Assembly (NCBI RefSeq): GCF_950295315.1
Contig: NC_080172.1
Span: 115,151,735 to 115,215,734, forward strand
Source: Erinaceus europaeus
Lineage: Eukaryota; Chordata; Mammalia; Eulipotyphla; Erinaceidae
Direction of reading: 5' to 3'
Length of the DNA: 64,000 bases
Shown: one piece after another, positions 1 to 38,107 of the stretch
How positions within the stretch are numbered: the stretch's first letter is position 1
Layout of the letters: each line of letters begins with the position of its first letter
Position numbers and translations under genes: made by a program
The notes under the pieces: model-generated
The model's input: the letters and a program-made list of their open reading frames with translations, nothing else
Databases searched by the model: none
Told to the model about the DNA's origin: nothing

Positions 1-267
1 CTCCCCCCTCTCACCCGGCCCCCTCAGGTGTCCCCTATCTGCCCCCTTTCACCCCTCTCCCAATGTGCCGTGTCTCCATCTGGGAGCCTTGAGCCAGAGA
101 GGCAGGAAGGGGGTCAGTAACTGGAGTAAGAGCCCCAGCTAGTTGGGGGAGGGGGCAGCAGCTCTGGGAAGGGCCCGAGGTTCTAGAATAGAGCAGAGTA
201 GTGGGCACACCAGCTGGGGAGGGTGCAGGTGTGGAGCTTGGGGTCCTGGCGAAGGGGCTAGGCTCAC

Positions 268-401
268 CTTCTCAGCGCGAACCTCGATGTGGTTGTTGGA
301 CGTGGTGACGATGATGTCTTCAGGGGAGAAGTCACTCACGTCCACTGCAAACTCATAGGCATCTCCAAGGGTCTTGATGTTGCCAGGACCCCCAGGACGG
401 G
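268..401 (-). CDS. HSPB7: HSPB7 coding exon 2
   Basis: The acceptor is CCCCACAG at 402-409 and the donor GTGAGCC at 261-267, both on the minus strand. It encodes the first strands of the alpha-crystallin domain. Confidence 0.94.
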
Positions 402-834
402 CTGTGGGGAGGACTGCCGTGAGCTGAGCTGGCGAGGGGCTTGCGTCCAAAATCCAGGCTCCAGCTCCCAGGGGAAGGGCTGGGCGCCCAGGCCTGACCT
501 ACCCCACGGTGCCACTCCTATGTCTTCATACTCACCTGCCCCTCTTTACCTCCATGGTCTCCTTTTCTTTCTTTTTTTTTTTTAATTTTTGTTTGTAAAA
601 TGGAAATATTGACAAGACCATAGGATAAGAGGGGCACTAGTCCACTGAATTCCCACCTCCAGAACTCCGTATCAAATCTTCTCCCCTGATAGCTTTCCCA
701 TTCTTTATCCCTTTGGGAGCATGGACCCAGGGCCAGGATGGGGTGCAGAAGGTGGAAGGTCTGGCTTCTGTTAATTGCTTCCCTGCTGATCATGGTAGAG
801 TCAGAGCCTCTTCCAGGATGAATAGTGTGTGTGT

Positions 835-881
<47 letters not shown>

Positions 882-1355
882 CACATCTGAATAAACCACC
901 CAGGCCTGGAGTAGGGCATGCCCTCAGCCCTCTACCCCCTCCAGGGAGGACCCAGCCTCTGGCCCTTTGTAACTACCGGTGCCACGGCTGCCCCCAGGCC
1001 ATACCTGGCCCTGGGGGGACCCTTTCTGTTTCCTTGGCCACATCTGTCCTGGGGTGGCTGTGGCACCTGTCCCTGGCAGCACAACACCTGCAGCCACCCC
1101 CGCAGATGTCCCTCCCTGCGCCCCCCCCCCCCCACACACACACACACTCAGCTCCAAGCACTTGCCTGGGAAGGTCAGGGGCTCCGAGTGTGGCCGCATG
1201 AAGCTGCCAAAATCCTCAGAAAGCATGCTCAAGGCCTTCTCCATGGGAGGGTCCTGGGCTGGGAGGGCACAGGAGGCTGATGAAGAGGAGGAAGAGGTGG
1301 AGGAGGAGTGGAAGCTTCTCTCTGCTCTGAAGGTGGAGGAAGCCCTGTGGCTCAT
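268..1355 (-). CDS. HSPB7: HSPB7, cardiovascular small heat-shock protein (exons 1-2; partial at window edge)
   Basis: HSPB7 is a small heat-shock protein of heart and skeletal muscle that limits protein aggregation and supports the sarcomere. Coding exon 1 is 1166-1355 and exon 2 is 268-401, read on the minus strand. Exon 1 starts with MSHRASSTFRAERSF, has the serine-rich stretch typical of the family, then PPMEKALSMLSEDFGSFMRP. Exon 2 encodes the start of the alpha-crystallin domain, including GDAYEFAVDVSDFSPEDIIV and EVRAEK. The exons join in frame as FP-A-RPGG. The remainder of the alpha-crystallin domain is in an exon beyond the left edge; no candidate lies in bases 1-267. The intron 1 donor reads AG|GCAAGT, so this is a GC-AG intron, while exon 2 ends at a normal GTGAGC donor. 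Family and orthologue assignment are secure; only the 3' part is unseen. Confidence 0.95.
822..880. repeat. (TG)n microsatellite in HSPB7 intron 1
   Basis: About 55 bases of alternating TG with a few interruptions, inside HSPB7 intron 1. Confidence 0.95.
1166..1355 (-). CDS. HSPB7: HSPB7 coding exon 1
   Basis: The start codon is at 1353-1355. The exon ends TTCCCAG before a GCAAGT donor. It encodes the serine-rich N-terminal arm and the first residues before the alpha-crystallin domain. Confidence 0.93.
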
Positions 1356-1454
1356 CCAGGGATGGGCAGCCGGGCCCAGGCCAGGCAGAGGGGTGGAGGA
1401 GAGGGCAAGGGCCGAGGGCTTCCGAGGGAGCTCACTAGGCTCCGGCTGCTGGCG

Positions 1455-1461
1455 CTTTATA
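1455..1461 (-). promoter_or_regulatory. TATA box of HSPB7
   Basis: TATAAAG on the minus strand lies 100 bases upstream of the HSPB7 start codon. This predicts transcription starting near 1425-1430 and a short 5' UTR of about 70 bases. The assignment rests on motif and position. Confidence 0.7.
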
Positions 1462-1505
1462 CAGCCCGCCGTCCCTGGGCTTGGGGCCAGCCCCTTGTCT
1501 ACCAG

Positions 1506-1515
1506 CTAAAATTAG
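1506..1515. promoter_or_regulatory. MEF2-type site upstream of HSPB7
   Basis: CTAAAATTAG matches the MEF2 consensus CTA(A/T)4TAG exactly and lies about 45 bases upstream of the TATA box, as expected for a muscle promoter. Confidence 0.65.
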
Positions 1516-2890
1516 GACTCCCCGTGGCCCAGAGGGGCCTGGCAGTCTTCTGCAGTGAGTCGGCCCTGCTGACAGCCCGACACAAGCAAGCTGGCACAGC
1601 CCAGCATTCCAGGCTGATAACTTCAGCCCCAGGGGCCTACTTGTGTGGTGGGGAGGGTGGGGGGGGGTAGGGGCCAGCACCAGGGCAACCATGCCACTCA
1701 AACACCCAGGGTCTTGAGCAAGTGGGCTTCACCTCCCTCTAAGGCCACTCCTTTATCAGACTATATGCTCCTGGAGGGCAGTGTCTTCGCTGCTTCCTAG
1801 ACCCCTGCCCCGCAAGTTCCAGTCCCTGGTGTGAAGATCTGGGTGGTCAGAGGATCAGGGTGGAGGGACTCAAGGTGCTGGTTCTGCAGAGGGCAGGTAG
1901 TGGGGGGCGGGGTCCCCACCTACACCCACAGGCCGCAGCTGCGAGGTGAGAGACTCCTTTCCTCAAGCCAGATCTTTTCAGAGATTGAAACAGATGTGAG
2001 GAGGGGATAGACCGTGCAACTGTCTGTATGCCAACCCTGCGCCCATCCTCCTACCCACAGCTCCCGGGGGACCGAGTTCCACACTGACCCTCCCCTTCCT
2101 TGGTCCCAGGACTGTTTAGGGACCCTCGGAGAAGCACACTGAAGTAGGGTTGGGGGAGTTCAGGGAAGGACTGTAGGTCATTTGGTCAGTTGTTACACAG
2201 CCTGGGAGGTTGTGCTCTAGGGAACAGCCGGCCGGAGCTCAGAGGAGATGCAGCGGGGAGCAGAGCAGGCAGCAAGAAAGCAGAATTTGGGGAGACACTT
2301 CTTGCTTCTGGGTACGGCCCCTGGGCTTGGCCTGTGTGCTCTCCCACACTCTTCTGGAAGCTACGGTTCCCATTTCATAGACAGGAGAGTGGAGCCTCCC
2401 AGGGGCAGCCAGTTTGCACGCGGGTTAGCGGCAGAGCTGGGGATCCCGTCCAGCCAGGTGTGAGCCAAAGGCCTCTGGGAGACCGGGACTCTGGGCATGG
2501 GTACCGACACAGGCTGGCTCAGAGACCGGGAAAGTCCCGCTCCAAGTAACCCACGGGGCCAGGATTGACATCGTGAGGACCAAGGCAGAGAAGCGGGAAG
2601 GCCTTCCTGGGAGGAGGCAGAGGGGGGCTCTTTGTTGCCACCTGGACATGGGGCTTCCACTCTCCTCCCTAAATCAGCTGGGTTCCTCCTCTCCCGGGAA
2701 GGCCTCTCTTGATTGCTGCAGCCCACCCTGGGGTGGCCTGACCTGATACGCTCAGCAAGTGACAGAACAACTGCCCCCTGGTGTCTGGGATTTCACTGCT
2801 GTGACCTCAGTCCCCCAGGACTGTAAGGGTCCACCTGTCTCCCCATTGGGTGGGTGGGGGGCCCTAAGGGAGGGGACTGCTCTGCCTTTT
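1516..2890. other. Non-coding HSPB7 upstream region
   Basis: GC-rich, mostly repeat-free sequence. No exon could be supported in it. The lack of SINEs next to the HSPB7 promoter is notable against the rest of the window and may reflect regulatory constraint. Confidence 0.4.
1605..1620. promoter_or_regulatory. MCAT-like and GATA motifs upstream of HSPB7
   Basis: CATTCCA at 1605-1611 resembles the TEAD (MCAT) element, and GATAA at 1616-1620 is a GATA-factor core. They lie about 100 bases above the MEF2 site. Such short motifs occur by chance, so only the cluster is suggestive. Confidence 0.4.
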
Positions 2891-2896
2891 CTCTTT

Positions 2897-2960
2897 CCTT
2901 CCTTTCTTTCTTCCTTCCTTCCTTCCTTCCTTCCTTCCTTCCTCCCTTCCTTTCTTTCTC
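2897..2960. repeat. (CCTT)n pyrimidine tract
   Basis: Runs of CCTT and CTTT ending in a T run that joins the tail of the following minus-strand SINE. Confidence 0.9.
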
Positions 2961-2969
2961 TTTTTTTTT

Positions 2970-3506
2970 TTATCATCTTTGTTTCTGTATAGGATAGAGA
3001 CCGCCAGAAATCCAGAGGGGAAGGGGAGAGAGAGTAGGAGAGAGACCCCTGCAGCCCTGCTTCACCACTTGCAAAGCTTTTCCCCCTGCGGGTGGGAGCT
3101 GGGAGCTCGAACCCAGTTCCTTGTACTTTGTAACATCTGTGCTCAACCAGGTGGGTCACCACTGCCCTCCCTTTGCTTTTTTTTTTTTTTTCCTCCTTTT
3201 GCTCCTCCTCCTCCTCCTCCTCGTCTGTCTCCTTCTCTTGTTCTTTTATTGCCATCGGGGTTATCTCTGGGGCTTGGTGCCTGCAGATGAATCTTTAGCT
3301 CCTGGTCACCATTCTTTCTTCTACCCCCTTTTCTCCTTTCTTTTATCGGCTAGGACAGAGAGAAATTGAGAGGGGAGGGGGAGATAGAGAGGGAGAGGGA
3401 AAGACAGACACCTGCGGACCTGCTTCACTGCTCGAGAAGCTTCCTCCCTGCAGGTGAGGACTGGGGCTTGTCTGTGCTCACCCGGGTGCACCAGTGGCCA
3501 GCCCCC
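2970..3506 (-). mobile_element. Two adjacent minus-strand SINEs (S1, then S2/S1-like)
   Basis: The first (2970-3171) has the S1 body with CTTCACCACTTGCAAAGC and an S1 head. The second (3238-3506) carries the GGTTATCTCTGGGGC block of S2 3' ends and a B-box-like segment. Confidence 0.8.
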
Positions 3507-3544
3507 ATATTTATTTACTTATTTGTTTGTTTGTTTATTTGTTT

Positions 3545-3825
3545 CCAGAGCACTGCCCAGCTCTGGCTTATGGTGGTGCCGGGGATTGAACCTGGGAGTT
3601 CAGAGCCTCAGGCGTGAGAGTCTTCTCCATAACCTTTATGCTCTCTCTAGACTTGTTTCATTTTCTGTAGATCTTATAGAAATTTCTTTTTCTTTTCTGT
3701 TTTTTTTTTTTTTTACTAGAGCACTGCTCAGCTCTGGCTTATGGTGGTGCAGGGGGATTGAACCTGGAGACTCAGGTATGAGAGTCTCTCTGCATAACCA
3801 TTATGCTATCTATCCCCACCCTTAT
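3545..3825 (-). mobile_element. Two S3 SINEs in tandem, minus strand
   Basis: Both contain AGAGCACTGC(C/T)CAGCTCTGG and a TATGGTGGTGC block, at 3547-3655 and 3717-3825. Confidence 0.85.
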
Positions 3826-4180
3826 AGAACTTCCTACCTGGGGGGGGGGGCTTCCCCCTTCAGAGGCAATACTGGTACAGGTATCTCCTGAAGTGAGGGC
3901 AGGGCAGGGCAAGGGGCACAGCCAGGGCTCAGGGTGGAGGCTGGAGCAAGAAGGGTCTTCCATGGAGGCCGAGACTCCTGCCCAGCAGTGTCCTCCATCC
4001 TGGCCAAGGACTGTCAGGAACTCACCAGTGCTAAAGGAAACAGGGTGGGGGCCCAGAGTCGTGCTGTCCTCCAGGGAAACAGGAGCCAGTGTCTAAATGC
4101 AGACACCCCGTCATGGTGCAGAGCACCTGAGTCACTGCTGCTGGATGTGGGCTCCTGTCCCCCCCTTCAGGCGTCACCCC

Positions 4181-4212
4181 CCTCCACACACACACACACA
4201 CACACACACACA

Positions 4213-4259
<47 letters not shown>
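4181..4259. repeat. (CA)n microsatellite
   Basis: About 75 bases of CA repeats with one AAG interruption. Confidence 0.95.
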
Positions 4260-4265
<6 letters not shown>

Positions 4266-5035
4266 TCTGTCCACTCCAGTGGTCAGGAGGGATGTTGAAA
4301 GATCACCACGGTCACTCCCCTGCCCCTGGGCATGCCTTCCCCTTCAGGTCACAGAGCTAGGAGGCTCTTTGGTGGTGAGCCAGTGGCCTGTATTCCAGCC
4401 TTTGGGGGCATCCTGGGCACTTGAGGGGCACTTTCAGCAAAGAGGCTTTTCTTTCAGCACGTCCTGAGTCTGGCCTTGGGTCCTGGGAAAGGGCCTGTAG
4501 TCTGCTCCTGCCAGCTCCCCAGACTGCCAGCCACAGACCCGTGTTCGGAAGCCTCTGGTCACCCAGTAAGTGTTTGCTGATCACCTGTTAAGCGGCTGGC
4601 ATGGCCCTGGACTCCAGAGGGCTCCCAGAGGAGGAGGCCAAGCAGGCTCCTGCCCCTAAGTGCTCTGAGCTCTCCTCCCTGGATGGAAAGGGAAACTGAG
4701 TCCCAGAATGGTGTAGGGCCGTTTAGGGAGGGCAGAGCTACTCTGGTTCCAGGCTCACATTCACCGCACTTCTCGGCCGCCTGCCAGTAGTCCAGGCAGA
4801 AAGGGACTGGCATGTGCAGGCACCGGGAAGGGGCTCAGTGCCAGGGTTGGGGAGGGGGCAGGGTGCAAGCAGGCCATGCCAGCTGACCAGCTGATGAAGG
4901 CTGTAGACTCATTCCAGCAGCTGCCCAAGGCCAGATTGGAATGTCAACAGAGCACTCAGTTACCTCGTTACTGTACATAGCAGGTGGTGGGGGGTGGCCA
5001 AGGTGCAGTGGGTCCTGGCAGGGCAGCAGACCTCC
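4260..5035. other. Unique non-coding sequence
   Basis: GC-rich single-copy sequence with no recognisable exon, transposon or RNA gene. Confidence 0.4.
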
Positions 5036-5037
5036 CT

Positions 5038-5506
5038 TTACACACATACACACGCCATACACACACGCGCACTCACACACACTCACTCACATACATACAC
5101 ACATAAACACGCAGGACACTCACACATAAACATACATACATATACAGACACATTCACATACATAGACACATACACTCACACCCACTCACACCCACTCTCA
5201 CACACACTCACATACACACACACACTCACACACGCACTCACACTCACACATACACACTCATATATACACTCACGTACATACACACATAAATATGCAATAC
5301 ACTCACACATGAACATACATACATATACAGATACATTCACATACATAGACACACACACACTCACTCACATACATTCACACACACACTCACTCACATACAT
5401 ACACACATAAACATGCAATACACTCACACATAAACATACATACATACACATGCGCTCACACATACACACACTCACACACGGACACACACAAACACGCACA
5501 CTCACA

Positions 5507-5539
<33 letters not shown>
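5038..5539. repeat. Complex CA-rich satellite with higher-order unit
   Basis: CA-rich array of CACT, CATA and CACA words. A longer block beginning ACACATAAA(C/T)A recurs at 5099, 5282 and 5403, so a larger unit has been duplicated within the simple repeat. The array ends in pure CA. Confidence 0.85.
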
Positions 5540-5541
<2 letters not shown>

Positions 5542-5734
5542 CTACACTCCTATTATGGCTGACATCTGGGCTCAGGGCCCCAGGATGCTACGTCATCACT
5601 GTGGGGCCATCATGGTTTTCAGAAGGGGAGGGGGCTTTATGGGCAGGGGGAGAGCAACGGGATGGTGGTTGTGCTCAGTTTCTGACCACAGTCTTTTGTG
5701 AAAGTGGCCTTCCACAGAAAGCTTCTCCTCTGGG

Positions 5735-5845
5735 GTTGGGGAGGTAGCATAGTGGTTATGCAAAAGACCCTCATGCCTGAGACCCTGGAAGTCCTCTGTT
5801 CAATTCCTAGCTAGAATTGGAATAGCTGGAAACATAAAACAATCT
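5735..5845 (+). mobile_element. S3 SINE, plus strand
   Basis: Head GGGGAGGTAGCATAGTGG followed by TTATGCAAAAGA and a diverged 3' half. Confidence 0.75.
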
Positions 5846-6081
5846 TCTGCTTTGAGCCCAAGTCTTTGTCTTGATTGATTAAGACACAGGACCTGGGGGA
5901 GTCCAGGTAGGGGGGAGGCCTCACATCTACCTCTGATAGCATCCTCTGCTGTGTGACCCTGGGTGAGTGACTGCACCTCTCTGGTCCTCTACTTGTCATT
6001 TGGGAGAAGATGACGCTGTTCCTGACTGCCGGGAGGGGGAAGTGGACTGAAGGTATCAAGTACCCTGCATGGAGGGGATAT

Positions 6082-6204
6082 CCTCCTCTCCCTCCTCCTC
6101 CTCCCCCTCCTCTTGCTTTTTCTCCCCCTTCTCCTTCTCCCCCTCCTCCTTCTCCTCCTCTTCCTCTTCCTCCTCCTCCTTTCCCCTTCCCCTTTTTTCT
6201 TCCC
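6082..6204. repeat. Pyrimidine-rich (CCT/CTT)n tract
   Basis: About 120 bases of CTCC and CTTCT words with almost no purines on the plus strand. Confidence 0.9.
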
Positions 6205-6209
6205 AAGTA

Positions 6210-6613
6210 CTGCTTGAAAGAATCACATTAAGTGAGATAAGCCCCAAAGAGAAAGATGAATCAAGGATGATCTGACTCATGGGCAGAACTTAAGAAACAA
6301 GGACAGAAAGGGGAAACAAAAGAAAAAATTGGACTGGTTTGGTTTATTGCACAAAAACAAAGGAGTCTGGGAAAGCAGGACCAGGAGATGAGATGGGGCA
6401 TGTCCAGGGTGGTTTGGCTGTAGCCGGAAGGGAGAAAGGGAGAAGGGGAGGGGGAGGGAGCTTTCAGGTCCTGGCATGCAAAGTCTGCTGGAATCTGGGT
6501 GAGTGTTTGTTGCAGACACCCATCTTGGTGAGATGAGAACTCGTACCCCCAGGCACCAGCAACTGTACTGTAAACCATTAACCTCCTGATTAAAAAAAAA
6601 AAAGAAGCAAAAA
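6210..6613 (+). mobile_element. L1 3' end fragment, plus strand
   Basis: It has the GAATCACATTAAGTGAGATAA block seen at L1 ORF2 ends, then 3' UTR-like sequence and an A-rich tail at 6592-6613. The 3' UTR part aligns by eye with 43.9-44.17 kb. Confidence 0.65.
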
Positions 6614-6790
6614 ATGTGTTTATTAACATGAGAGAGAGGGAGAGGGAAAGGGAGGTGGAAAGGGGGAGGGGAGGAAGCAGCGGGGGGGGGGGGAGAGAGA
6701 GAGAGAATATCAGTGGTACATGAAATGCTGGGGGTTAGACTTGGGACCTCAAGATTTTAAGTCTAAGGCTTTGTCTAAGGAGCCTCCCCC
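6614..6790. repeat. Purine-rich low-complexity sequence with SINE remnant
   Basis: AG-rich stretch (6630-6705) followed by a diverged minus-strand SINE remnant with GGGGGTTAGACTTGGGACC. Confidence 0.5.
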
Positions 6791-7009
6791 TGGGCTCAAA
6801 ACTCTGGGTAGACCATGCCACCAGCCGGGAGAGAGGGGGGCTTTCTGCTAGCACTTTCTGGCTTGGGGGAGGCGGGCACAGCACCTGGTGGACCAGGCTG
6901 CAGTGGTCACAGCATCCCTTGACTTGGCTCTGTCCTCCCTCCTGTCCCACCAGCCCCCTCCACTCTCCCTTCTCTGCTTTTCCAACCCCCTTTCTTTTTT
7001 TTTTTCAAG

Positions 7010-7306
7010 GTTTCCCTTTATTTTTTCCAAATATTTATTTATTCCCTTTTGTTGCCCTTGTTGTTTTATTATTGTTGTTGTTATTGATGTCATCGTTGTT
7101 GGATAGGACAGAGAGACATGGAGAGAGGAGGAGAAGACAGAGAAGGGGAAAGAAAGACAGACACCTGCAGACCTGCTTCACCGCGTGTGAAGCGACTCCT
7201 CTGCAGGTGGGGAGCCGGGGGGCTCGAACCAGGATTCTTACGCTGGTCCTTGCACTTTGCGCCACCTGCGCTTAACCTGCTGCTACTGTCTCCAACCCCC
7301 TTTCTT
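7010..7306 (-). mobile_element. S2 SINE, minus strand
   Basis: Full body from the ATTTATTCCCTTTTGTTGCC tail to the GCGCTTAACCTGCTG head. Confidence 0.9.
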
Positions 7307-7599
7307 GACTTTTGCAGACACCTGTCTTGGTCGTGACCCTGGGCTCACCCCTGGCAGATGACTCCTCACTGAGGTCCCCACCCCTTAGGTCCTGTGCCCC
7401 CCCCCCCACACACACACACCTGGTGGCTGCCACTACTCCCACTGCTCTGGTGCTGCCCTGTCCTGCAGGCAGTTTCGGTTGGTTTGTCAAGGACGGTCAC
7501 AATAACACCCTCTCCCCCCTTGCCTCCCCTCAGCTGGGATGGGGGAGGAGGGGAGGAGCCAGGGTGCTGATTGGTGGAGCACACACCTGTCCCAGAACA

Positions 7600-7686
7600 C
7601 CTGTGCTGCAGGCGAAGGAGTCTCTCTCTCTGCTGTTTGCGGAGGGCTGGCTGCTGGCAGGGCTGCTGCTGGGCAGATCCACAGAG
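7600..7686 (+). other. CLCNK: Candidate untranslated first exon of CLCNK
   Basis: A good donor, CACAGAG|GTGAGG, ends at 7686 about 755 bases before the first coding exon. An inverted CCAAT motif (ATTGG near 7571) lies upstream. Human CLCNK genes have a non-coding first exon. The start is a guess and no transcript evidence exists here. Confidence 0.3.
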
Positions 7687-7954
7687 GTGAGGGGCTGCCG
7701 GATATGGAGTGAGACCTGGATTTGGGTGGAATCTTCCAGAACCAGGATAGGCGAGGCCAGAGAAGGGAGGGGACATGGAGCTGGCACTGGATTCCAGCCC
7801 TCACTGACTTTCCTTCTGGGCCTGGGGTCTTCTTAGCTGTGAGGCTGGAGTCACATGGTAGGGACGGGGCTCAGTGGTGGGTAGGTGTGGTGGCCACAGA
7901 AGGGGAAGGGGTTCTGAGGCTTGACGGCCCATCTTAATCAAATATATCGATTTA

Positions 7955-8200
7955 TTTTACTAGAGCAATACCCAGCTCTGGTTTATGGTGGTGCTGGGGG
8001 TTAAACCAGGGCCCTTTGGTGCTTAGAGCATGAATGTCCTTTCATGGGCGTGGGGGTAGATAGCATCATGGTTATGCAAAGAGACTCTCATGCCTGAGGC
8101 TGTAAGGTCCTAGGTTCAGTCCCCTGCACCACCATAAGCCAGAGCTGAGCAGTGCAGAGAGAAAGAAAGTCTGTTTGAATAACCATTATGCCATCTCTCC
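7955..8200. mobile_element. S3 SINE pair in opposite orientations
   Basis: A partial minus-strand S3 (7955-8040, GCAATACCCAGCTCTGG) is followed by a plus-strand S3 (8046-8200) with GCATCATGGTTATGCAAAG. Confidence 0.75.
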
Positions 8201-8204
8201 AGTC

Positions 8205-8375
8205 CTATCTATTTACTGATTCATTTACTTACGCTAGAGACAGAAAGGCAGAAAGGGAGCGTGAGAGAGACCACAACACTGGAGCTTCCTTCAGTGCTTG
8301 GGGGGCCGGGCTTGAACCTGGGTCCTGCACAGGGCAAAGCAACACACTAACCAAGTGAGAGCTGTTTTGTGAGGA
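8205..8375 (-). mobile_element. S5-type SINE, minus strand
   Basis: Related to 14738-14840 and 62325-62466 through GACCACA(A/G)CA near the start and CAAAGCA(A/G)CACACTA near the end. It ends about 65 bases before the first CLCNK coding exon. Confidence 0.55.
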
Positions 8376-8446
8376 GAGGGGCTCCTTCTCTTATTGGAGC
8401 AAGTCCCCTGGGTCCCTCTGTCTGTCCCCCCGCCCCCCAGGACCTG

Positions 8447-35400
<26,954 letters not shown>

Positions 35401-35965
35401 GCCGGCCTGACCAGAAGCAGCAGCATCCTGTCCCCGAGGGTGAGGCTGGGCGGAACCAGTCTGTCTCCCCTGTCCCAATACAGCCACCCCTCCTGCCCAG
35501 CTCTAACTCAGCACGGAGGAGATCCCAGCGCTCACCCAGCACAAGTGCTATGCGTCTTCAGGGATGAAATCCACCCTGAGACTAGTTCAGAAAACAAGAA
35601 AACAGATGATCATTGTCTCTGTGTCTCTGTGTGTGTGGGGGGGGGTCGACTGAAAGCTCCTCAGATTCACAGTAGAGAGCTGGCTGTGTGTCCTCACTGA
35701 GGGCTGGCTCAAGTGCCTTCTGGGGGTGGTCTGACTCCCAGCTAGAAGCTTCTGAGAACAGTGAGGCTGATTACTACAGCCTGGGCTCCTTTCTTGTTTC
35801 TGCACCACAGCCAGAGACTTGGTACTCAGCACCCTCCCTGTGCTGGCCCTGAGGGAACCATCGCTGCTGGGTCCGTTGCCCCTGACCTTCCACTACTTGT
35901 CTCTCCTTCCTTGTAGGGCAGTGTGGGAGACAGAAGGTGTTACTTCATGATTTTATTTTATTATG
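35401..35965. other. CLCNK 3' UTR and downstream flank
   Basis: Single-copy sequence after the stop codon. No canonical AATAAA was found, so the 3' end is not placed. No second CLCNK exon occurs between here and FAM131C. Confidence 0.5.
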
Positions 35966-35969
35966 TTTT

Positions 35970-36882
35970 TAAAAGATTTTATTTATTTATGAGAAAGACA
36001 GGAGGAGAGAGAAAGAACCAGACATTACTCTGGCACATGTGCTGCCGGGGATCAAACTCAGGACCTCCCGCTTGAGAGTTCAAAGCTTTATCACTGTGCC
36101 ACCTTCCGGACCACTCCTTCATGGTTTTATTTATTTATTCATTAGTTCATTCATTTTAATGGTTTTATTTATTCATTCATTCATTCATTTTAATTTTTAT
36201 ATTTATTTATTTGTTTTCCCTTTTGTTGCCCTTGTTTTTATTTCTTATTATTGTAATTATTATTGCTGTTGTTGTTGTCATCATTGTTGGATAGGACAGA
36301 GAGAAATGGAGAGAGGAGGGGAAGACAGAGAGGGGGAGAGAAAGACAGACACCTGCAGACCTGCCTCACCGCCTGTGAAGCGACTCCCCTGCAGGTGGGG
36401 ACCCGGGGGCTCGAACCGGGATCCTTACGCCCGGTCCTTGCGCTTTGTGCCACGTGCATTTAACCCGCTGCACTACTGCCCGACTCCTGGTTTTATTGTT
36501 TTTTAATTAATTATTTTATTAGAGAGAGAGAGACAAAGGCACAGAGAGAAAGGTGAAAGCCCTTCAGCTTGGGTGATGGTGCTGCTGGGGACTAAACCTG
36601 GGATTTTAGAGCCTCAGGCATGAGAGTCTTTCGCTGAACCATTATGTTCTCTCCAGCCCTTATTTTATTTATTATCTTTAATTTTAGTCTTATTTATTTA
36701 TTGTTGGATGGAGACAGAGAAATTAAGAGAATCGGGGAAGGTATAGAGGGAAAGAGACAGAGATACTTGTAGATCTGCTTCACCACTCATGAAGCTTTCC
36801 CCTTGCAGGCAGGAAAGCCCGGGAGCTTGAACCTGCGCACGCTATGTGTGCCTTTAACCAGGTGTGCCATCACCTGGCCCCC
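35970..36882 (-). mobile_element. S4, S2, S3-like, S1 SINEs, minus strand
   Basis: S4 35970-36115, S2 36190-36488, S3-like 36510-36658, S1 36690-36882. Confidence 0.83.
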
Positions 36883-36999
36883 TTATTTATTCTTTAATCC
36901 GAGAGACACAGAGAAAGCGATAACACTTCTCAGCTCTGCCATATGGTGGTGTTGGGGGACTGAACCTAGGACCTTGCAGCCTTAGAAGTCAAAGTATTT

Positions 37000-37335
37000 A
37001 TTTATTTAGTTTGGATAGAGACAGAGAGAAATTGAGAGAGGAGGGGAGATGGAGAGGGAGAAAGAGGGCTGGAGAGACAGATAATGGCTATGCAAAGGGC
37101 TTTCATGCCTGAGGCTCTCGGGTTCAAATCCCAACACTACCATAAACCAGAGCTGAGCAGTGCTCTGGTGTGTATGTCTTTCTCTGTATCGATAAAATAA
37201 AATATTAAAAGGGGGAGACCTATAGCACTGCTTCACACTTGGGAATTCCCACCACCCCTGCAGGTGGGGACTGGGGACTTGAACCCAGGTCCTTGCTAGC
37301 TAACATGTGCTCTCACCACCCAGCCCCTAGAGTGA
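37000..37335 (-). mobile_element. S1 SINE (minus) split by an S3 SINE (plus)
   Basis: The S1 body is interrupted by a plus-strand S3 at 37067-37195 (GGCTGGAGAGACAGATAATGG). Confidence 0.8.
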
Positions 37336-37660
37336 AAGTCTCCTGCATAATCGCTCTGCTATCTCCCCAGCCCCGTCATGCTTTATGACGCTTGTCTTTA
37401 TGTAGGAGCAGGACGCTGTGGCTCCGTTACCTTCATCCCAGCCTCAGCCTCTTTCCTGGCTGAGACAGGGCAGGTGGAGGGACCCCCCAGTGTGGAGCTC
37501 AGGGGGCCTCATCAGCCTTCATGAGGAACCCCGGGCTGGGTAGCAGCAGGCTGACCAGCTGTCTGTGTGCTGCAGAGATAGTCTCCCCTAAACCTCGGTG
37601 CTGAGGACATGCCCCTCATGGCAGAGACCAGACCAAGTTCATCCAGGGTGAATCCACCAT

Positions 37661-37666
37661 TTTAAT
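37661..37666 (-). terminator. FAM131C: Candidate polyadenylation signal of FAM131C
   Basis: ATTAAA on the minus strand, about 440 bases beyond the FAM131C stop. It is a common variant signal; placement is inferred from position. Confidence 0.45.
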
Positions 37667-38107
37667 GACTCTGGAAAGACAGAAAGAGGTGTGTGTGTGG
37701 TGGGGGTACCAGGGCTCAGAGAGTGAGGGATGGACAGACGTTCCGTGGAGACAGTCTCCTCAGGATAACAGCTGAGAAGCAGGTCTTAGCTACCCGGATT
37801 GGGGTGGGGGGAGGCCACAAGCACAGGGGAAAGGGGGAGGGGCTGAGCCCACAGGTCAAGACAGAGTCCCCAGCCCCACTCCAAGGGCTGTGGGGTCGTC
37901 TGCCTGGGGGCTCCTCTGGACAGCTTGCCCAGTCCTTGAACTTGCTGAGAGCAGACGCCCTGCAGGGGAAGATGCCCCCTGGGCCCAGTAAAGGAGGTGG
38001 CACCAGTGACAGGCAGGAGAACAGGAGCCCCGCCCTGCCTAACCCTAGGGCAGTGAGAGCCGCCAGCCTGGGCCTCTGCTCCTCAGGCCAGGTCACAGTG
38101 AGCTGCC

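Noticed and set aside
35401..37640. A second CLCNK gene or pseudogene downstream
   Set aside because: No exon of the channel was found on either strand; the interval is SINEs and 3' flanks.
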